Assembly: GCA_023460155.1 (NCBI GenBank)
Contig: JAEWRF010000118.1
Location: forward strand, 1 to 9,481
Origin: Bacillota bacterium
GTDB taxonomy: Bacteria; Bacillota; Clostridia; Oscillospirales; Acutalibacteraceae
Reading direction: 5' to 3'
Length of the DNA stretch: 9,481 bases
The notes below the pieces were generated by a model. The model was not told the origin of the DNA, did not search any database, and worked only from the letters and a program-made list of their open reading frames with translations. The stretch's first letter is position 1; every line of letters begins with the position of its first letter. The position numbers and the translations under genes are program-made. Below are positions 1 to 6,942 of this stretch, piece after piece.

Positions 1-1072
1 GGGTCTGGCCGTCCACCGCCATAAAGTTACTGTCCATCAGAGCAGAAATTTTCCGGTTTTGGTTTAAGGAATAGCCGTAAAGTCCGGAAAGCTGAAGAAC
101 CAGATGCGCTTTCGTAACGACTCCTACGACGATATCGTTTTCGACAACACAGAATCCAAACGCAAACGGGTCCCCTTTCAGTTTAGTGAAAACCTCGTCC
201 ACCTTGGCCTGCGGCGTAATGGTTCCCGTGGGAGTACAGATATTTTCAATATAGATATTTCCGACCTGATTTCCGTACACGTGATTTCTTCTTCGGTTCA
301 GCTCAATGATCCTGCTCAGGACTTCCTGTGTCGGCGGCTGAATTTCCGTTTGTGGGCGCTGAATAAAATAGCCCTGCGCATACTGAACCCCGAGGTTGAT
401 CAATGTCGTAAGCTCTTCGCCGGTTTCGACGCCCTCCGCAATCAGCTGGATGTTAGCCATTCGCGACAGCTCCACCATGCTTTTTACCAGCGCGTACTTC
501 ATGGAATCGCGGTCTATTCCCCGGATCAGCTGCATATCCAGCTTAATATAGTGCGGACGAACATCGCTGATCAAATTCAGCCCTGAGAATCCCGCCCCGG
601 CGTCGTCGACGGCAATGTGGTAATTCTGATCCTTGTAATGGTCGATCGTCCCACGGAAACCGGCCACATCCTCCACGGCATTCCGCTCCGTGATTTCGAA
701 AATAATGTTATCCGGCAGAATGCCGTATTGATTCAGATATTCTTTTGTAAAACCATGCCGGAACTTATCGTCGTGCATAATGTTCGGATTCACGTTCAGG
801 AACAGTTTCCCTTTCTCCTCCGCTCCTCCGTGAAATGCACTCTGCAGGGCCGTCGTCCTGCAAAGCAGCTCCAGATCCCACAGGCGATCGCTCTCCCCGG
901 CTATACGGAAAAGTTGATCGGCATTTCCGATGACACTTTCGCAGGTAATCCGGCTGAGTGCCTCATGGCCAATCACGGTTCCGTCCCTAAGTGATACAAT
1001 CGCCTGAAAGACCGTGCGAATCTGTCTTTCTTCAATGATTCGATTCAAATCGTTTTTTAATTTTCCGTCCAC
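1..1072 (-). CDS. EAL-domain cyclic-di-GMP phosphodiesterase with C-terminal CBS region (partial, C-terminus off the window)
   Basis: The visible 357 residues match an EAL phosphodiesterase, which hydrolyses cyclic di-GMP to linear pGpG. The EAL domain spans roughly residues 10-255. The metal and catalytic residues are all present: the HEALSR motif (E37), N93 in FLNVNP, E126 in FEITE, the DD pair at 156-157 (here DDAGAG rather than DDFG), K177 in IKLD, E213 and E216 in AEGVET, and QGY near 233. It is therefore predicted to be active. Residues from about 265 on (GNIYIENICTP, FGFCVVENDIVVGVVTKAHL) look like a CBS-domain pair, a common partner of EAL domains in Clostridia that may sense a nucleotide. 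No membrane segment is seen, so it should be cytoplasmic. I chose the GTG start at 1072 because AAGGGAAG lies 9 nt upstream; a TTG at 1093 is possible. It is separated from the upstream operon by a terminator. Confidence 0.9.
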   Translation of the reverse strand, partial: MDGKLKNDLNRIIEERQIRTVFQAIVSLRDGTVIGHEALSRITCESVIGNADQLFRIAGESDRLWDLELLCRTTALQSAFHGGAEEKGKLFLNVNPNIMHDDKFRHGFTKEYLNQYGILPDNIIFEITERNAVEDVAGFRGTIDHYKDQNYHIAVDDAGAGFSGLNLISDVRPHYIKLDMQLIRGIDRDSMKYALVKSMVELSRMANIQLIAEGVETGEELTTLINLGVQYAQGYFIQRPQTEIQPPTQEVLSRIIELNRRRNHVYGNQVGNIYIENICTPTGTITPQAKVDEVFTKLKGDPFAFGFCVVENDIVVGVVTKAHLVLQLSGLYGYSLNQNRKISALMDSNFMAVDGQT

Positions 1073-1155
1073 AGCAAATTTCTTCCCTTCCAATTTTGCA
1101 AAACGTGGATAATTCTTCCTGTATCACCCAGCCTTATCATAAACCAGAAGAACGG

Positions 1156-1187
1156 AATCTCTGTTAACGGAGGGTTAATCAGAGATT
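1156..1187. promoter_or_regulatory. Imperfect palindrome upstream of the EAL gene, possible operator
   Basis: The arms AATCTCTG-TTAAC and GTTAA-T-CAGAGATT pair over 13 bp with one bulged base around a GGAGG centre. It lies about 84 bp upstream of the EAL start codon. No T-tract follows on either strand, so it is not a typical terminator. An operator or a leader hairpin are both possible. I see no convincing -35/-10 pair near it. Confidence 0.35.
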
Positions 1188-1242
1188 AAATCAGGAAAAA
1201 CGGCTTTTTAACTCATGCGAATCTTACAATAGAAACCATCCT

Positions 1243-1297
1243 GAATAAAAACATAAGCCGACAGCCCCCCTGATTGTCTCAGAGGAGTCATCAGCTT
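1243..1297 (-). terminator. Rho-independent terminator of the GNAT-kinase-elaA operon
   Basis: On the minus strand, starting 22 nt after the elaA-like stop codon, a stem of 19 positions (many C-G and G-U pairs, one A-C mismatch) closes on a GACAA loop. It is followed by the U-rich run AUGUUUUUAUU. The hairpin is 1255-1297 and the T-tract lies at 1243-1254. It isolates the operon from the EAL gene. Confidence 0.8.
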
Positions 1298-1319
1298 AAG
1301 AACGTATACAAAGCGCCGG

Positions 1320-1787
1320 TCAGACGTTATTCGCATTCACCTGATACAGCATGACCACGTGGGGAATTCCGTCTTCCAGAAACATTTGGGAACACGGCTG
1401 GAAACCGAGACTTGAGTAAAAGCTGAGCAGATACTCCTGCGCTTCAATCTTAACCCGGTTCTCTGACATCTCCTGCTCCATGAAGCTGAGCGCATGGTTC
1501 ATCATCCGCCGCGCGAGCCCGCCGTGCCGTTGATCCGCCCGGACGACCAGGCGGCCGATCGCCGGTTCCTCAAAGGTCTGCCCGGGTTTGAGGATGCGCA
1601 GACATCCGCAGACGTGATTTTCGGAGTCGCTTGCAAAAAGGTGATAGGCCTGCGGGTCATTTCCGTCGATATCGGGATAAGGACAATTCTGTTCCACAAT
1701 AAAAATGTCGTTTCGGAGCTTCAGAATTTCATACAGCTCCATCTGTGTCAATTGGTCGAATCGTTTGATCGTCAAGTTTTCTTCCAT
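1320..1787 (-). CDS. elaA: ElaA-like GNAT family N-acetyltransferase
   Basis: This 155-aa protein has the recognisable ElaA layout: the N-terminal ELYEILKLRNDIFIVEQNC segment followed by YPDIDGNDPQAYHL, then CLRILKPG, the acetyl-CoA-binding motif A (IGRLVVRADQRHGGLARRMM, residues 77-96), and the C-terminal FYSSLGFQP and EDGIPHVVM. GNAT enzymes move an acetyl group from acetyl-CoA to an amine; the physiological substrate of ElaA is not established to my knowledge. The length matches the family. The start is supported by AGGGAG 7 nt upstream. It follows the kinase gene by 19 bp and is the last gene of the operon. Confidence 0.85.
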   Translation of the reverse strand: MEENLTIKRFDQLTQMELYEILKLRNDIFIVEQNCPYPDIDGNDPQAYHLFASDSENHVCGCLRILKPGQTFEEPAIGRLVVRADQRHGGLARRMMNHALSFMEQEMSENRVKIEAQEYLLSFYSSLGFQPCSQMFLEDGIPHVVMLYQVNANNV

Positions 1788-1806
1788 TCTCCGTCTCCCT
1801 GATATT

Positions 1807-2739
1807 TTAATTGATTTGCTCCGCCTTCACCATGCCGAGCAGTTTTTCCAGATCCTCCTGTAGGAAAAATCCGGTCTCCTTGTGCAGCGCATTCGCCGTG
1901 GAAACGGCCATAGCCAGACGAATCTTTTCCGGCGCGGCGAGACCCTGCCGAAGCCCGGCGGCAAAACCAGCAACCATCGAGTCTCCGCATCCGACCGTAT
2001 TGACGACCGGAATATCCGGCGTGGTTCCTCGAAAGGTGCCTTCCGGCAATACAAAAACCGCGCCGTCCTTTCCCAGCGATACGATCACATTGCGAATTCC
2101 GGTCTTCTGGAGATCCCGGGCTGCCGCAAGGATGTCGTTAAGATCGGACAGTTCCCGGCCGATCAGTTCACCAAGCTCGGTGCGGTTCGGCTTAATAAGG
2201 TCGGGGCAGGCCTTGATTCCTTCGGCAAGCAGTCCGCCGCTTGCGTCGAACAGAACCGTCTTCCCTGCCGCCTTTGCCGTTCGGATCAGCCCGCAGACAT
2301 ATTGCGCGTCGATGCCGGGCGGAACGCTTCCGCAGACGGCGATAATTTCACAACGGGAAAGAAGTCCGCCGAATCGCCGCGAAAAATCCGCTTTTGCGGA
2401 TTCCGCTACGGGGGCTCCTTCTTCCAGCAGTTCCGTAATTCGGCCCGTAGAAAGATCCCTGATATTGATGCAGGTGCGCGTTTCCGACGCCACCGGAACA
2501 AATTCGGACCGGATTCCTCCTTTTTCCAGAGCTTCCCGGATAAATTCGCCGTTTCTTCCTCCCAGGAAACCGGTTGCGATTACTTCCTCTCCGAGCAGCC
2601 GGGCCACCTTCGCTACCTGAATTCCCTTCCCCGCGGCAGCCTGCCGATTTTCCCGAACCCGAATTGCTTCTCCCGGAATCAGCTTTTCAACCTCATAATG
2701 TTTATCAACCGTAGGATTAAGCGTCACCGTACCGATCAT
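1807..2739 (-). CDS. PfkB-family carbohydrate kinase, 1-phosphofructokinase / tagatose-6-phosphate kinase type
   Basis: The 310-aa protein is of normal length for the 1-phosphofructokinase family (FruK/LacC), which phosphorylates a sugar phosphate with ATP in the cytoplasm. Landmarks are the N-terminal TVTLNPTVDKHY, GFLGGRNGEFI (57-67), the substrate contact region TRTCINI (88-93), KPNRTELGELIG (183-194), SLGKDGA (221-227) and the catalytic anion-hole motif VGCGDSMVAGFAAG (249-262) with the general base D253. The first PfkB signature is altered: AAGKGIQVAK at 35-44, where the family normally has GGKGINVA. A longer reading frame opens upstream, but the start at 2739 is preferred because GGGAG lies 5 nt before it and homology begins there. 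It is 44 bp after the GNAT stop and 19 bp before elaA. No fructose PTS genes are adjacent, so the substrate is uncertain. Confidence 0.88.
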   Translation of the reverse strand: MIGTVTLNPTVDKHYEVEKLIPGEAIRVRENRQAAAGKGIQVAKVARLLGEEVIATGFLGGRNGEFIREALEKGGIRSEFVPVASETRTCINIRDLSTGRITELLEEGAPVAESAKADFSRRFGGLLSRCEIIAVCGSVPPGIDAQYVCGLIRTAKAAGKTVLFDASGGLLAEGIKACPDLIKPNRTELGELIGRELSDLNDILAAARDLQKTGIRNVIVSLGKDGAVFVLPEGTFRGTTPDIPVVNTVGCGDSMVAGFAAGLRQGLAAPEKIRLAMAVSTANALHKETGFFLQEDLEKLLGMVKAEQIN

Positions 2740-2783
2740 GCCGTCTCCCTTCCGCCGCGCAGATCGCACGGCCAGCCGTTTTG

Positions 2784-3251
2784 TCAATGGCCCGGTTTCC
2801 CGGGTACCTTTTCCAGCAGGGTGCAGGTTGTGCCGGAGGAATGAATGCTGCCAGTCTCCCGGTAGCCCGCTTTCTGATAAAACAGTCGATTCCCGATCTT
2901 GTCTTCCGGGGTATCCAACGTAAACCTCACCGAATCCGGAAACCGGTTTTCCAGAAAGACGAGCGCACTGCTGCCGATCCCGCGGCGCTGCCAGGCCGGA
3001 ATCACCCCCAGGCTGGTCAGATGGCATTCTCCCGACCCGCGCAGCTTTACAATCATATTGCCCACCGGTTGTTCGTCCGCCAAAATCAGAAAATCGTAAT
3101 GCCGTCGGATGATGTCCAAGGTATCCTCCGGAGAACGGCCGTAGCTTGGGCACTGCCCATACCGTTCAAAATCCCCGCGGAACGCCTCGTTCTGCAGCTC
3201 GATTACAATCTCCGCGTCGGACGGGCATGCCCGGACAAACTGAATTCGCAT
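2784..3251 (-). CDS. GNAT family N-acetyltransferase
   Basis: The 155-aa single-domain protein shows the GNAT fold signatures: ADEQPVGNMIVKL (strands 3-4, about 59-70), LTSLGVIPAWQRRGIGSSAL with the pyrophosphate-binding QRRGIGS loop at 88-94, and the C-terminal NRLFYQKAGYRETG (121-134). It should acetylate an amine on a small molecule or protein N-terminus using acetyl-CoA; the substrate cannot be read from sequence. I chose the ATG at 3251 over one 18 nt upstream because GGAGG sits 6 nt before it while the upstream ATG has no ribosome site. It is the first gene of the three-gene operon and has a promoter at 3299-3326. Confidence 0.85.
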   Translation of the reverse strand: MRIQFVRACPSDAEIVIELQNEAFRGDFERYGQCPSYGRSPEDTLDIIRRHYDFLILADEQPVGNMIVKLRGSGECHLTSLGVIPAWQRRGIGSSALVFLENRFPDSVRFTLDTPEDKIGNRLFYQKAGYRETGSIHSSGTTCTLLEKVPGKPGH

Positions 3252-3298
3252 GAAAAGCCTCCGTCCCATGCCGGAAAACTCGGTCTCTTCTCCCCGTT

Positions 3299-3326
3299 AT
3301 TATACCTCATTTACAGAAATATGCAA
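3299..3326 (-). promoter_or_regulatory. Sigma-A type promoter for the GNAT-kinase-elaA operon
   Basis: On the minus strand TTGCAT (3326-3321) and a perfect TATAAT (3304-3299) are separated by 16 bp, with transcription expected to start near 3292, about 40 nt before the GNAT start codon. The -35 is weak (3 of 6). Confidence 0.55.
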
Positions 3327-3332
3327 CGCGCC

Positions 3333-3788
3333 TCAGACGCTTTTTACGACCGGTGTCCAAAGTTCGTAGGCTGAATCGCCCTCCCGGTAGTGCTCAAAAT
3401 CGAAGCCGTGCCCGGCGTTCGGCTCATATCCCGCCTCCGGCAGCACCTGATAGTAATACTCCGTCCACGCTTCTACGGCGGATTTGGAGGCCGGAACGGA
3501 GGCAACGGCATAGGCAGCCGGAGGGATCTCTTTCCGTACGGTTCCTTCCGGTATTTCCGAACCCGACGGGACCTCAATTCCGATCAGGTAACAGTAGCGC
3601 TCGCTTCCCGTCTTCCACATCAGCCCGTAAAAATCGCCGCGCCTGCCGAACCGTGAAAAGAGCTGTTCCTTTTTCTGCTCATACTCCCCCCAAAGCCGCC
3701 TGAGATCGGGCCCGCAGGTCTTCAGGGACGTTTCCGCGCAATACCCGCAGATGGAAAAAGAATCTCTCTGCATTAATTGAAAATCCAT
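3333..3788 (-). CDS. GyrI-like / AraC effector-binding-domain protein
   Basis: The 151-aa protein is a free-standing small-molecule binding domain of the GyrI/AraC-effector/Cass2 type, with no DNA-binding helix-turn-helix. Typical landmarks are the N-terminal strand MDFQLMQRDSFSICGYC, the central FYGLMWKTGSERYCYLIGIEV (53-73), IPPAAYAVASVPA (89-100), WTEYYYQVLPEAGYE (108-122) and the C-terminal FEHYRE..YELWTPV (131-148). Members bind amphipathic or cationic compounds; a few protect gyrase. I infer a ligand-binding role only. The start at 3788 is preferred because AAGGAAG lies 8 nt upstream; an in-frame ATG at 3836 lacks such a site. It lies 78 bp after the deacylase gene and 81 bp before the next operon. 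Confidence 0.8.
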   Translation of the reverse strand: MDFQLMQRDSFSICGYCAETSLKTCGPDLRRLWGEYEQKKEQLFSRFGRRGDFYGLMWKTGSERYCYLIGIEVPSGSEIPEGTVRKEIPPAAYAVASVPASKSAVEAWTEYYYQVLPEAGYEPNAGHGFDFEHYREGDSAYELWTPVVKSV

Positions 3789-3866
3789 TTTGCCACTTCC
3801 TTTTTTCTGATCATAGCTCAAAAAAGGTGACGGCATCCTGTCAGGTATTCGGCTTCACCCGAAATT

Positions 3867-4409
3867 TTACAGTGTGACAAGGGTTGGGCTGTGATTCACG
3901 CGGGGAAGAAATTTTTCGAGAATGTCGGAGGTTCTGATCTTCAGGCTCGACGTATTAATACAGGGGTGACAGCCAAAATATTCCGATTCCAGAATATCCC
4001 GATCCAAGAGAAGCTTCACGCGGTTTTCCCTGTCGTTCATCAGACCCATCACGCTGACGGAGCCGGGCGTCACATTCAGAAACTGTTCCATGTACTCCGC
4101 TTCCCCGAAGGAAAGCCGGGAGCTTTCAATCTGAGCAGAAAGGTCCTTCGTGCGGAACTGTTTGCCCCCGGGCATTGCCAACAGATAAAAATCGGTTTTC
4201 TGCCGGTTGCACAGAAAAAGATTTTTGCAGATTTCAACCCCGAGAATCTCCCCCACCTCGCCGCAGCCCTCAATGTGGGCGGTCGCGTCATGATCCAGCC
4301 TCACAAAGGGAATTTTCAGCTCCTCCAGCAAATCGTAAACAGCAGTTTCCTTCGGAAGGCGCTCATTCTGCGGTTTCCCCTCGTACAGAGTCCGATCAAT
4401 CCAGAACAT
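3867..4409 (-). CDS. Prolyl-tRNA-editing-type (YbaK/ProXp-ala, PrdX-like) aminoacyl-tRNA deacylase
   Basis: The 180-aa protein matches the stand-alone editing domain family related to the ProRS INS domain (ProXp-ala/PrdX). Such enzymes hydrolyse mischarged tRNA, classically Ala-tRNA(Pro), in the cytoplasm. Features: YDLLEELKIPFVRLDHDATAH (25-45), the conserved lysine in CKNLFLCN (K62), FYLLAMPGGKQFRTKDL (74-90), LSFGEAEYMEQFLNVTPGSVSVMGLMND (99-126), LLLDRDIL, and the GCHPCINTSSL motif (146-156), equivalent to the family's GxHPxxNTxS loop. The start at 4409 follows GGGATGA closely; no other start fits. A good promoter lies 30 nt upstream. Substrate identity (Ala- versus Cys- or Ser-tRNA) is inferred from family, not shown. 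Confidence 0.85.
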   Translation of the reverse strand: MFWIDRTLYEGKPQNERLPKETAVYDLLEELKIPFVRLDHDATAHIEGCGEVGEILGVEICKNLFLCNRQKTDFYLLAMPGGKQFRTKDLSAQIESSRLSFGEAEYMEQFLNVTPGSVSVMGLMNDRENRVKLLLDRDILESEYFGCHPCINTSSLKIRTSDILEKFLPRVNHSPTLVTL

Positions 4410-4440
4410 TTTATCATCCCATCACAGCAAATTTTCTCCT

Positions 4441-4469
4441 ATCATAGCACATTGCATTTTTTGAAGCAA
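4441..4469 (-). promoter_or_regulatory. Sigma-A type promoter for the deacylase gene
   Basis: TTGCTT (4469-4464) and TATGAT (4446-4441) are spaced by exactly 17 bp on the minus strand, giving a start near 4434, about 25 nt before the deacylase start codon. Confidence 0.65.
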
Positions 4470-4549
4470 GAAAGCAAGCTTCGCCGCTCTTGAATTTCGA
4501 CAGAATGAAACCCCACTGATCGGAAAACGAACGGAAACCGGCGGCGAAG

Positions 4550-4630
4550 AAAACGGATTGCAGGTAGTTTACGGGGCCACTGGCTTCAAAAAAAATTCAC
4601 GGACGGTTCACCGATCCGTTTTTCTTTTTT
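4550..4630. promoter_or_regulatory. Terminator-like hairpin in the divergent leader of the apbE operon, possible attenuator
   Basis: The stem ACGGACGG (4599-4606) / CCG-A-TCCGT (4611-4619) closes on TTCA with one bulge, and is followed on the plus strand by TTTTCTTTTTT. An A-run (4588-4595) precedes it, so it could also terminate on the minus strand. No gene on either strand reads into this point, since the neighbours are divergent. A segment AAAACGGAT (4550-4558) is perfectly complementary over 9 bp to ATCCGTTTT (4614-4622), the 3' arm of the terminator, so an antiterminator pairing is possible. I see no clear plus-strand promoter upstream and no known riboswitch pattern. Confidence 0.55.
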
Positions 4631-4693
4631 CACTCCGGATTAATATCAGTTCCTTATACTTACTTCAGTTTCAATCGATTGGAGGACAAAAGA

Positions 4694-5653
4694 ATGCTGA
4701 TAAATAAAAAGTCCGCAGAAAAAACTTTTTTCGCGCTTGGAACGGTCAACGCCGTTAAAATATATGGGAGCGAAGACGTTTCCGCCGTGGATGCCGCGAT
4801 TGCGAGAATCCGCGAAATTGAGGACCGGATGTCCGCGTTTCTGCCGGGCAGCGACCTTTCCCTTCTGCGGAGCAACGCGGGACACGGGCTGACGGAAATT
4901 CACCGGGATACCTTTCGGGTTCTGCAGAAAGCCGTATCCTTCGGAGCGATGACCGACGGCGCGTTCGATGTGACGGTCCGACCTCTTGTGGAGCTTTGGG
5001 GGATCAACAAAAAGGAAAATTTCGTCCCTTCCGAAACTGAGATACGGAACGTCCTGTCGCTTGTGGATTACCGCGACCTTCAGCTGGACCAGAATCTCTG
5101 GAGCGCCGCGCTGGCACGCCCGGGTCAGGCGCTGGACCTCGGCTCCATTGCAAAGGGCTTCGCCGCGGATGAAGTCAGTCAGGTTCTGCTCGGCAGAGGG
5201 ATCGAAAGCGCTGTGATCAACCTCGGCGGTAATGTGATGGCACTCGGAAAAAGGCCGGACGGTGCTCCCTGGCGGATCGGAGTTCAGAATCCAATGGCTC
5301 CTTCCGGACAGCCGATCGGAATTCTCTCGCTTGACGGGGGAACCGCAGTCGTCACCTCGGGCATCAATGAACGCTTCTTTCTCCGGAACGGCAAGCGCTA
5401 CCACCATCTTCTGGACCCGAGAACAGGCGAACCGGTGCAGAATTCTCTGTTAAGCGCAACCGTGGTCTGTGCCTGTTCCGCAGACGCGGACGCCGCGACA
5501 ACCGCTCTGTTCCTGCTCGGCGCCGAAAAATCGGAACCGATTCTCCGGAAAATCCGCGCGGAAGCAATCCTAATTTTTAACGACCTTTCCGTAACAGTTA
5601 CCGACGGTCTGAGAAACAAATTTCAGCCCGTTTATGATAAAGTTAAGAGGTGA
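4694..5653 (+). CDS. apbE: FAD:protein FMN transferase (ApbE)
   Basis: ApbE enzymes cleave FAD and attach FMN covalently to a Thr of FMN-binding domains. The 319-aa protein has the family landmarks: FALGTVNAVKIYG near the N-terminus, MSAFLPGSDLSLLRSNAG, TDGAFDVTVRPLVELWG (about 91-107), LDLGSIAKGFAAD (147-159), INLGGNVMALGKRPDG, VTSGINERFF, YHHLLDPRTGEP and a C-terminal SADADAATTALFLLG, the position of the Mg-binding DA(x)ST segment. The start at 4694 is set by GGAGGA 7 nt upstream; a TTG at 4679 would overlap that site. There is no signal peptide or lipobox, although many Gram-positive ApbE proteins are exported lipoproteins. The next gene, 4 bp downstream, encodes the probable substrate. 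Confidence 0.92.
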   Translation: MLINKKSAEKTFFALGTVNAVKIYGSEDVSAVDAAIARIREIEDRMSAFLPGSDLSLLRSNAGHGLTEIHRDTFRVLQKAVSFGAMTDGAFDVTVRPLVELWGINKKENFVPSETEIRNVLSLVDYRDLQLDQNLWSAALARPGQALDLGSIAKGFAADEVSQVLLGRGIESAVINLGGNVMALGKRPDGAPWRIGVQNPMAPSGQPIGILSLDGGTAVVTSGINERFFLRNGKRYHHLLDPRTGEPVQNSLLSATVVCACSADADAATTALFLLGAEKSEPILRKIRAEAILIFNDLSVTVTDGLRNKFQPVYDKVKR

Positions 5654-5657
5654 TGAA

Positions 5658-6851
5658 ATGGAAAAGCTGAAAAAGCGAAAGTTCCTGTACGGCACAGTCC
5701 GGCTCTTAGTGCAGATTTTATTTTTTTTCCTGCTCCCGGCAGTCTATGTAGGGGCACTGGACGGAGTTCGCGCAATTACCCTTGCCGTTATTCAGCGGAA
5801 TTTTTCCACGGCGCTCCTGCCGCAGCTAGTTGAGGTTCTTGCAACCGTTCCCGTCACTTTTTTCTTCGGCAGGTTCTTCTGCGGATGGATGTGCGCCTTT
5901 GGCTCCTATACGGATTTTGTTTATCGGGCCGCGCAGAAATTGTTCCGGAAAAAGCTGAAAATAAGCGAACGTACGGATCGATGGATGAAGTGGATCAAAT
6001 ACGCAGTCCTGCTGGTTCTGGCAATCGCGGTTTGGAGCTTCGGACAGACCTCGCTTCTTTCCGTCAGCCCGTGGGATGCCTTCGGGATGCTTGCAACGAC
6101 CGGGAAACTGCCGGATTTCGCCTATGTTGCTTCAAATATGACGCTGGGCCTGATTCTTCTCTTGATTGTAACCGCATTGTCTGCCGTAATTGAGCGGTTC
6201 TTTTGCCGTTACCTCTGCCCCATGGGCGCTGTCTTCTCGCTTTCCTCGCTGCTTCGTATCGCCCGGATCAAGAAACCAACAGCCGGGTGCGGCCAGTGCC
6301 GGATCTGCACCGAGACCTGCGCGATGGGGATCCCTCTATACCGGATGGATACCGTTCGGAGCGGCGAATGCATCCACTGCATGAAATGCGTTGCGGCCTG
6401 CCCGCGGAACAACACCAGGTTTTCCGTCACCAGCAGCGACATGCGTCCCCTAGTTGCCGGTACCGTTGCGGCTGCCGCAATGAGTGGTTTTACCTATCTC
6501 GGAAACTTCAGTTTTAATGGGCAGGGCGTTCAGCCGTCCTCCATTGTTCAAACCGTCCAGAGCAGTTCCAACAGCCAAAAATACAGGGACGGCACCTATC
6601 AGGGCTCCGGAACAGGCTTCCACGGAGGCACGACGGTCGTATCCGTCACAATCAAGAACGACCGGATTACGGAAATAGCCCCGGTTTCCAGCGAAGACAG
6701 CGATCGGTTCTTCAACAGTGCTTACGAATCGGTTTCGCAGGAAATTCTAACCAGCCAGTCTTCCGAGGTAGACGCAGTCTCCGGTGCGACGTTCAGCAGC
6801 AATGGAATTATGAGCGCCGTCGCGGACGCTTTGGCAAAGGCCTCAGCATAG
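5658..6851 (+). CDS. NapH-like membrane 4Fe-4S protein fused to an FMN-binding domain
   Basis: The 397-aa protein has about five membrane segments (near 12-33, 52-72, 112-129, 160-178, 263-283). CX3C motifs of the NapH/NosR type follow the second (FFCGWMCAFG, C75/C79) and fourth (FFCRYLCPMG, C183/C187). Two 4Fe-4S sites follow: C211-x2-C214-x2-C217-x3-C221 and C238-x2-C241-x2-C244-x3-CP at 248. The C-terminal part (about 309-397, from RDGTYQGSGTGFHGG) is an FMN_bind domain with the flavinylation motif DAVSGAT, Thr378. By the positive-inside rule the clusters are cytoplasmic and the FMN domain extracytoplasmic. I infer electron transfer from a cytosolic donor through Fe-S to covalent FMN outside. 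The start at 5658 follows AGAGGTGA inside the apbE stop, so translation is probably coupled; an ATG at 5634 lacks a ribosome site. The partner oxidoreductase is not in view. Confidence 0.88.
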   Translation: MEKLKKRKFLYGTVRLLVQILFFFLLPAVYVGALDGVRAITLAVIQRNFSTALLPQLVEVLATVPVTFFFGRFFCGWMCAFGSYTDFVYRAAQKLFRKKLKISERTDRWMKWIKYAVLLVLAIAVWSFGQTSLLSVSPWDAFGMLATTGKLPDFAYVASNMTLGLILLLIVTALSAVIERFFCRYLCPMGAVFSLSSLLRIARIKKPTAGCGQCRICTETCAMGIPLYRMDTVRSGECIHCMKCVAACPRNNTRFSVTSSDMRPLVAGTVAAAAMSGFTYLGNFSFNGQGVQPSSIVQTVQSSSNSQKYRDGTYQGSGTGFHGGTTVVSVTIKNDRITEIAPVSSEDSDRFFNSAYESVSQEILTSQSSEVDAVSGATFSSNGIMSAVADALAKASA

Positions 6852-6855
6852 ACGC

Positions 6856-6895
6856 AAAGAGACCGGAAATGGATTTCCCATTTCCGGTCTCTTTT
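6856..6895. terminator. 17-bp perfect hairpin terminator, shared by the flavin operon and the former tRNA-Thr gene
   Basis: AAAGAGACCGGAAATGG (6856-6872) pairs without mismatch with 6878-6894 across a 5-nt loop, followed by only a short T-run. It begins 4 nt after the stop of the flavoprotein gene. On the minus strand it follows the CCA end of the tRNA fragment directly, so it can serve both directions. Confidence 0.8.
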
Positions 6896-6942
6896 GGAGC
6901 TACTGGTCCGACTCGAACGGACGACCTGCGCATTACGAATGC
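6895..6942 (-). other. 3' half of tRNA-Thr(CGU): integrase attachment site (att core)
   Basis: Read on the minus strand, positions 6942-6895 give the last three bases of the 5' anticodon stem, anticodon loop TTCGTAA (anticodon CGT, Thr), stem TGCGC, variable loop AGGTC, T-arm GTCCG-TTCGAGT-CGGAC, acceptor strand CAGTAGC, T and CCA. Beyond 6942 the pairing fails (AAGCA where GCGCA is needed) and no D-arm or 5' acceptor strand (expected GCTACTG) follows. So only the 3' half is present. Integrases of the tyrosine type commonly use such tRNA 3' ends. The geometry puts host DNA to the left and the element to the right, with the intact tRNA expected at the far end. Confidence 0.85.

Noticed and set aside
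104..994. Two plus-strand frames opposite the EAL gene
   Set aside because: They lie fully opposite a conserved EAL domain with all catalytic residues and show no recognisable domain.
1073..1242. Cyclic-di-GMP riboswitch upstream of the EAL gene
   Set aside because: The conserved GEMM core and its tetraloop-receptor layout are not present.
4500..4600. FMN or other known riboswitch in the apbE leader
   Set aside because: No conserved core elements of the FMN, cobalamin or TPP classes are visible; only the terminator pairing is supported.
4646..5407. Long minus-strand frame opposite apbE
   Set aside because: It is a shadow of apbE with no start signals or domains.
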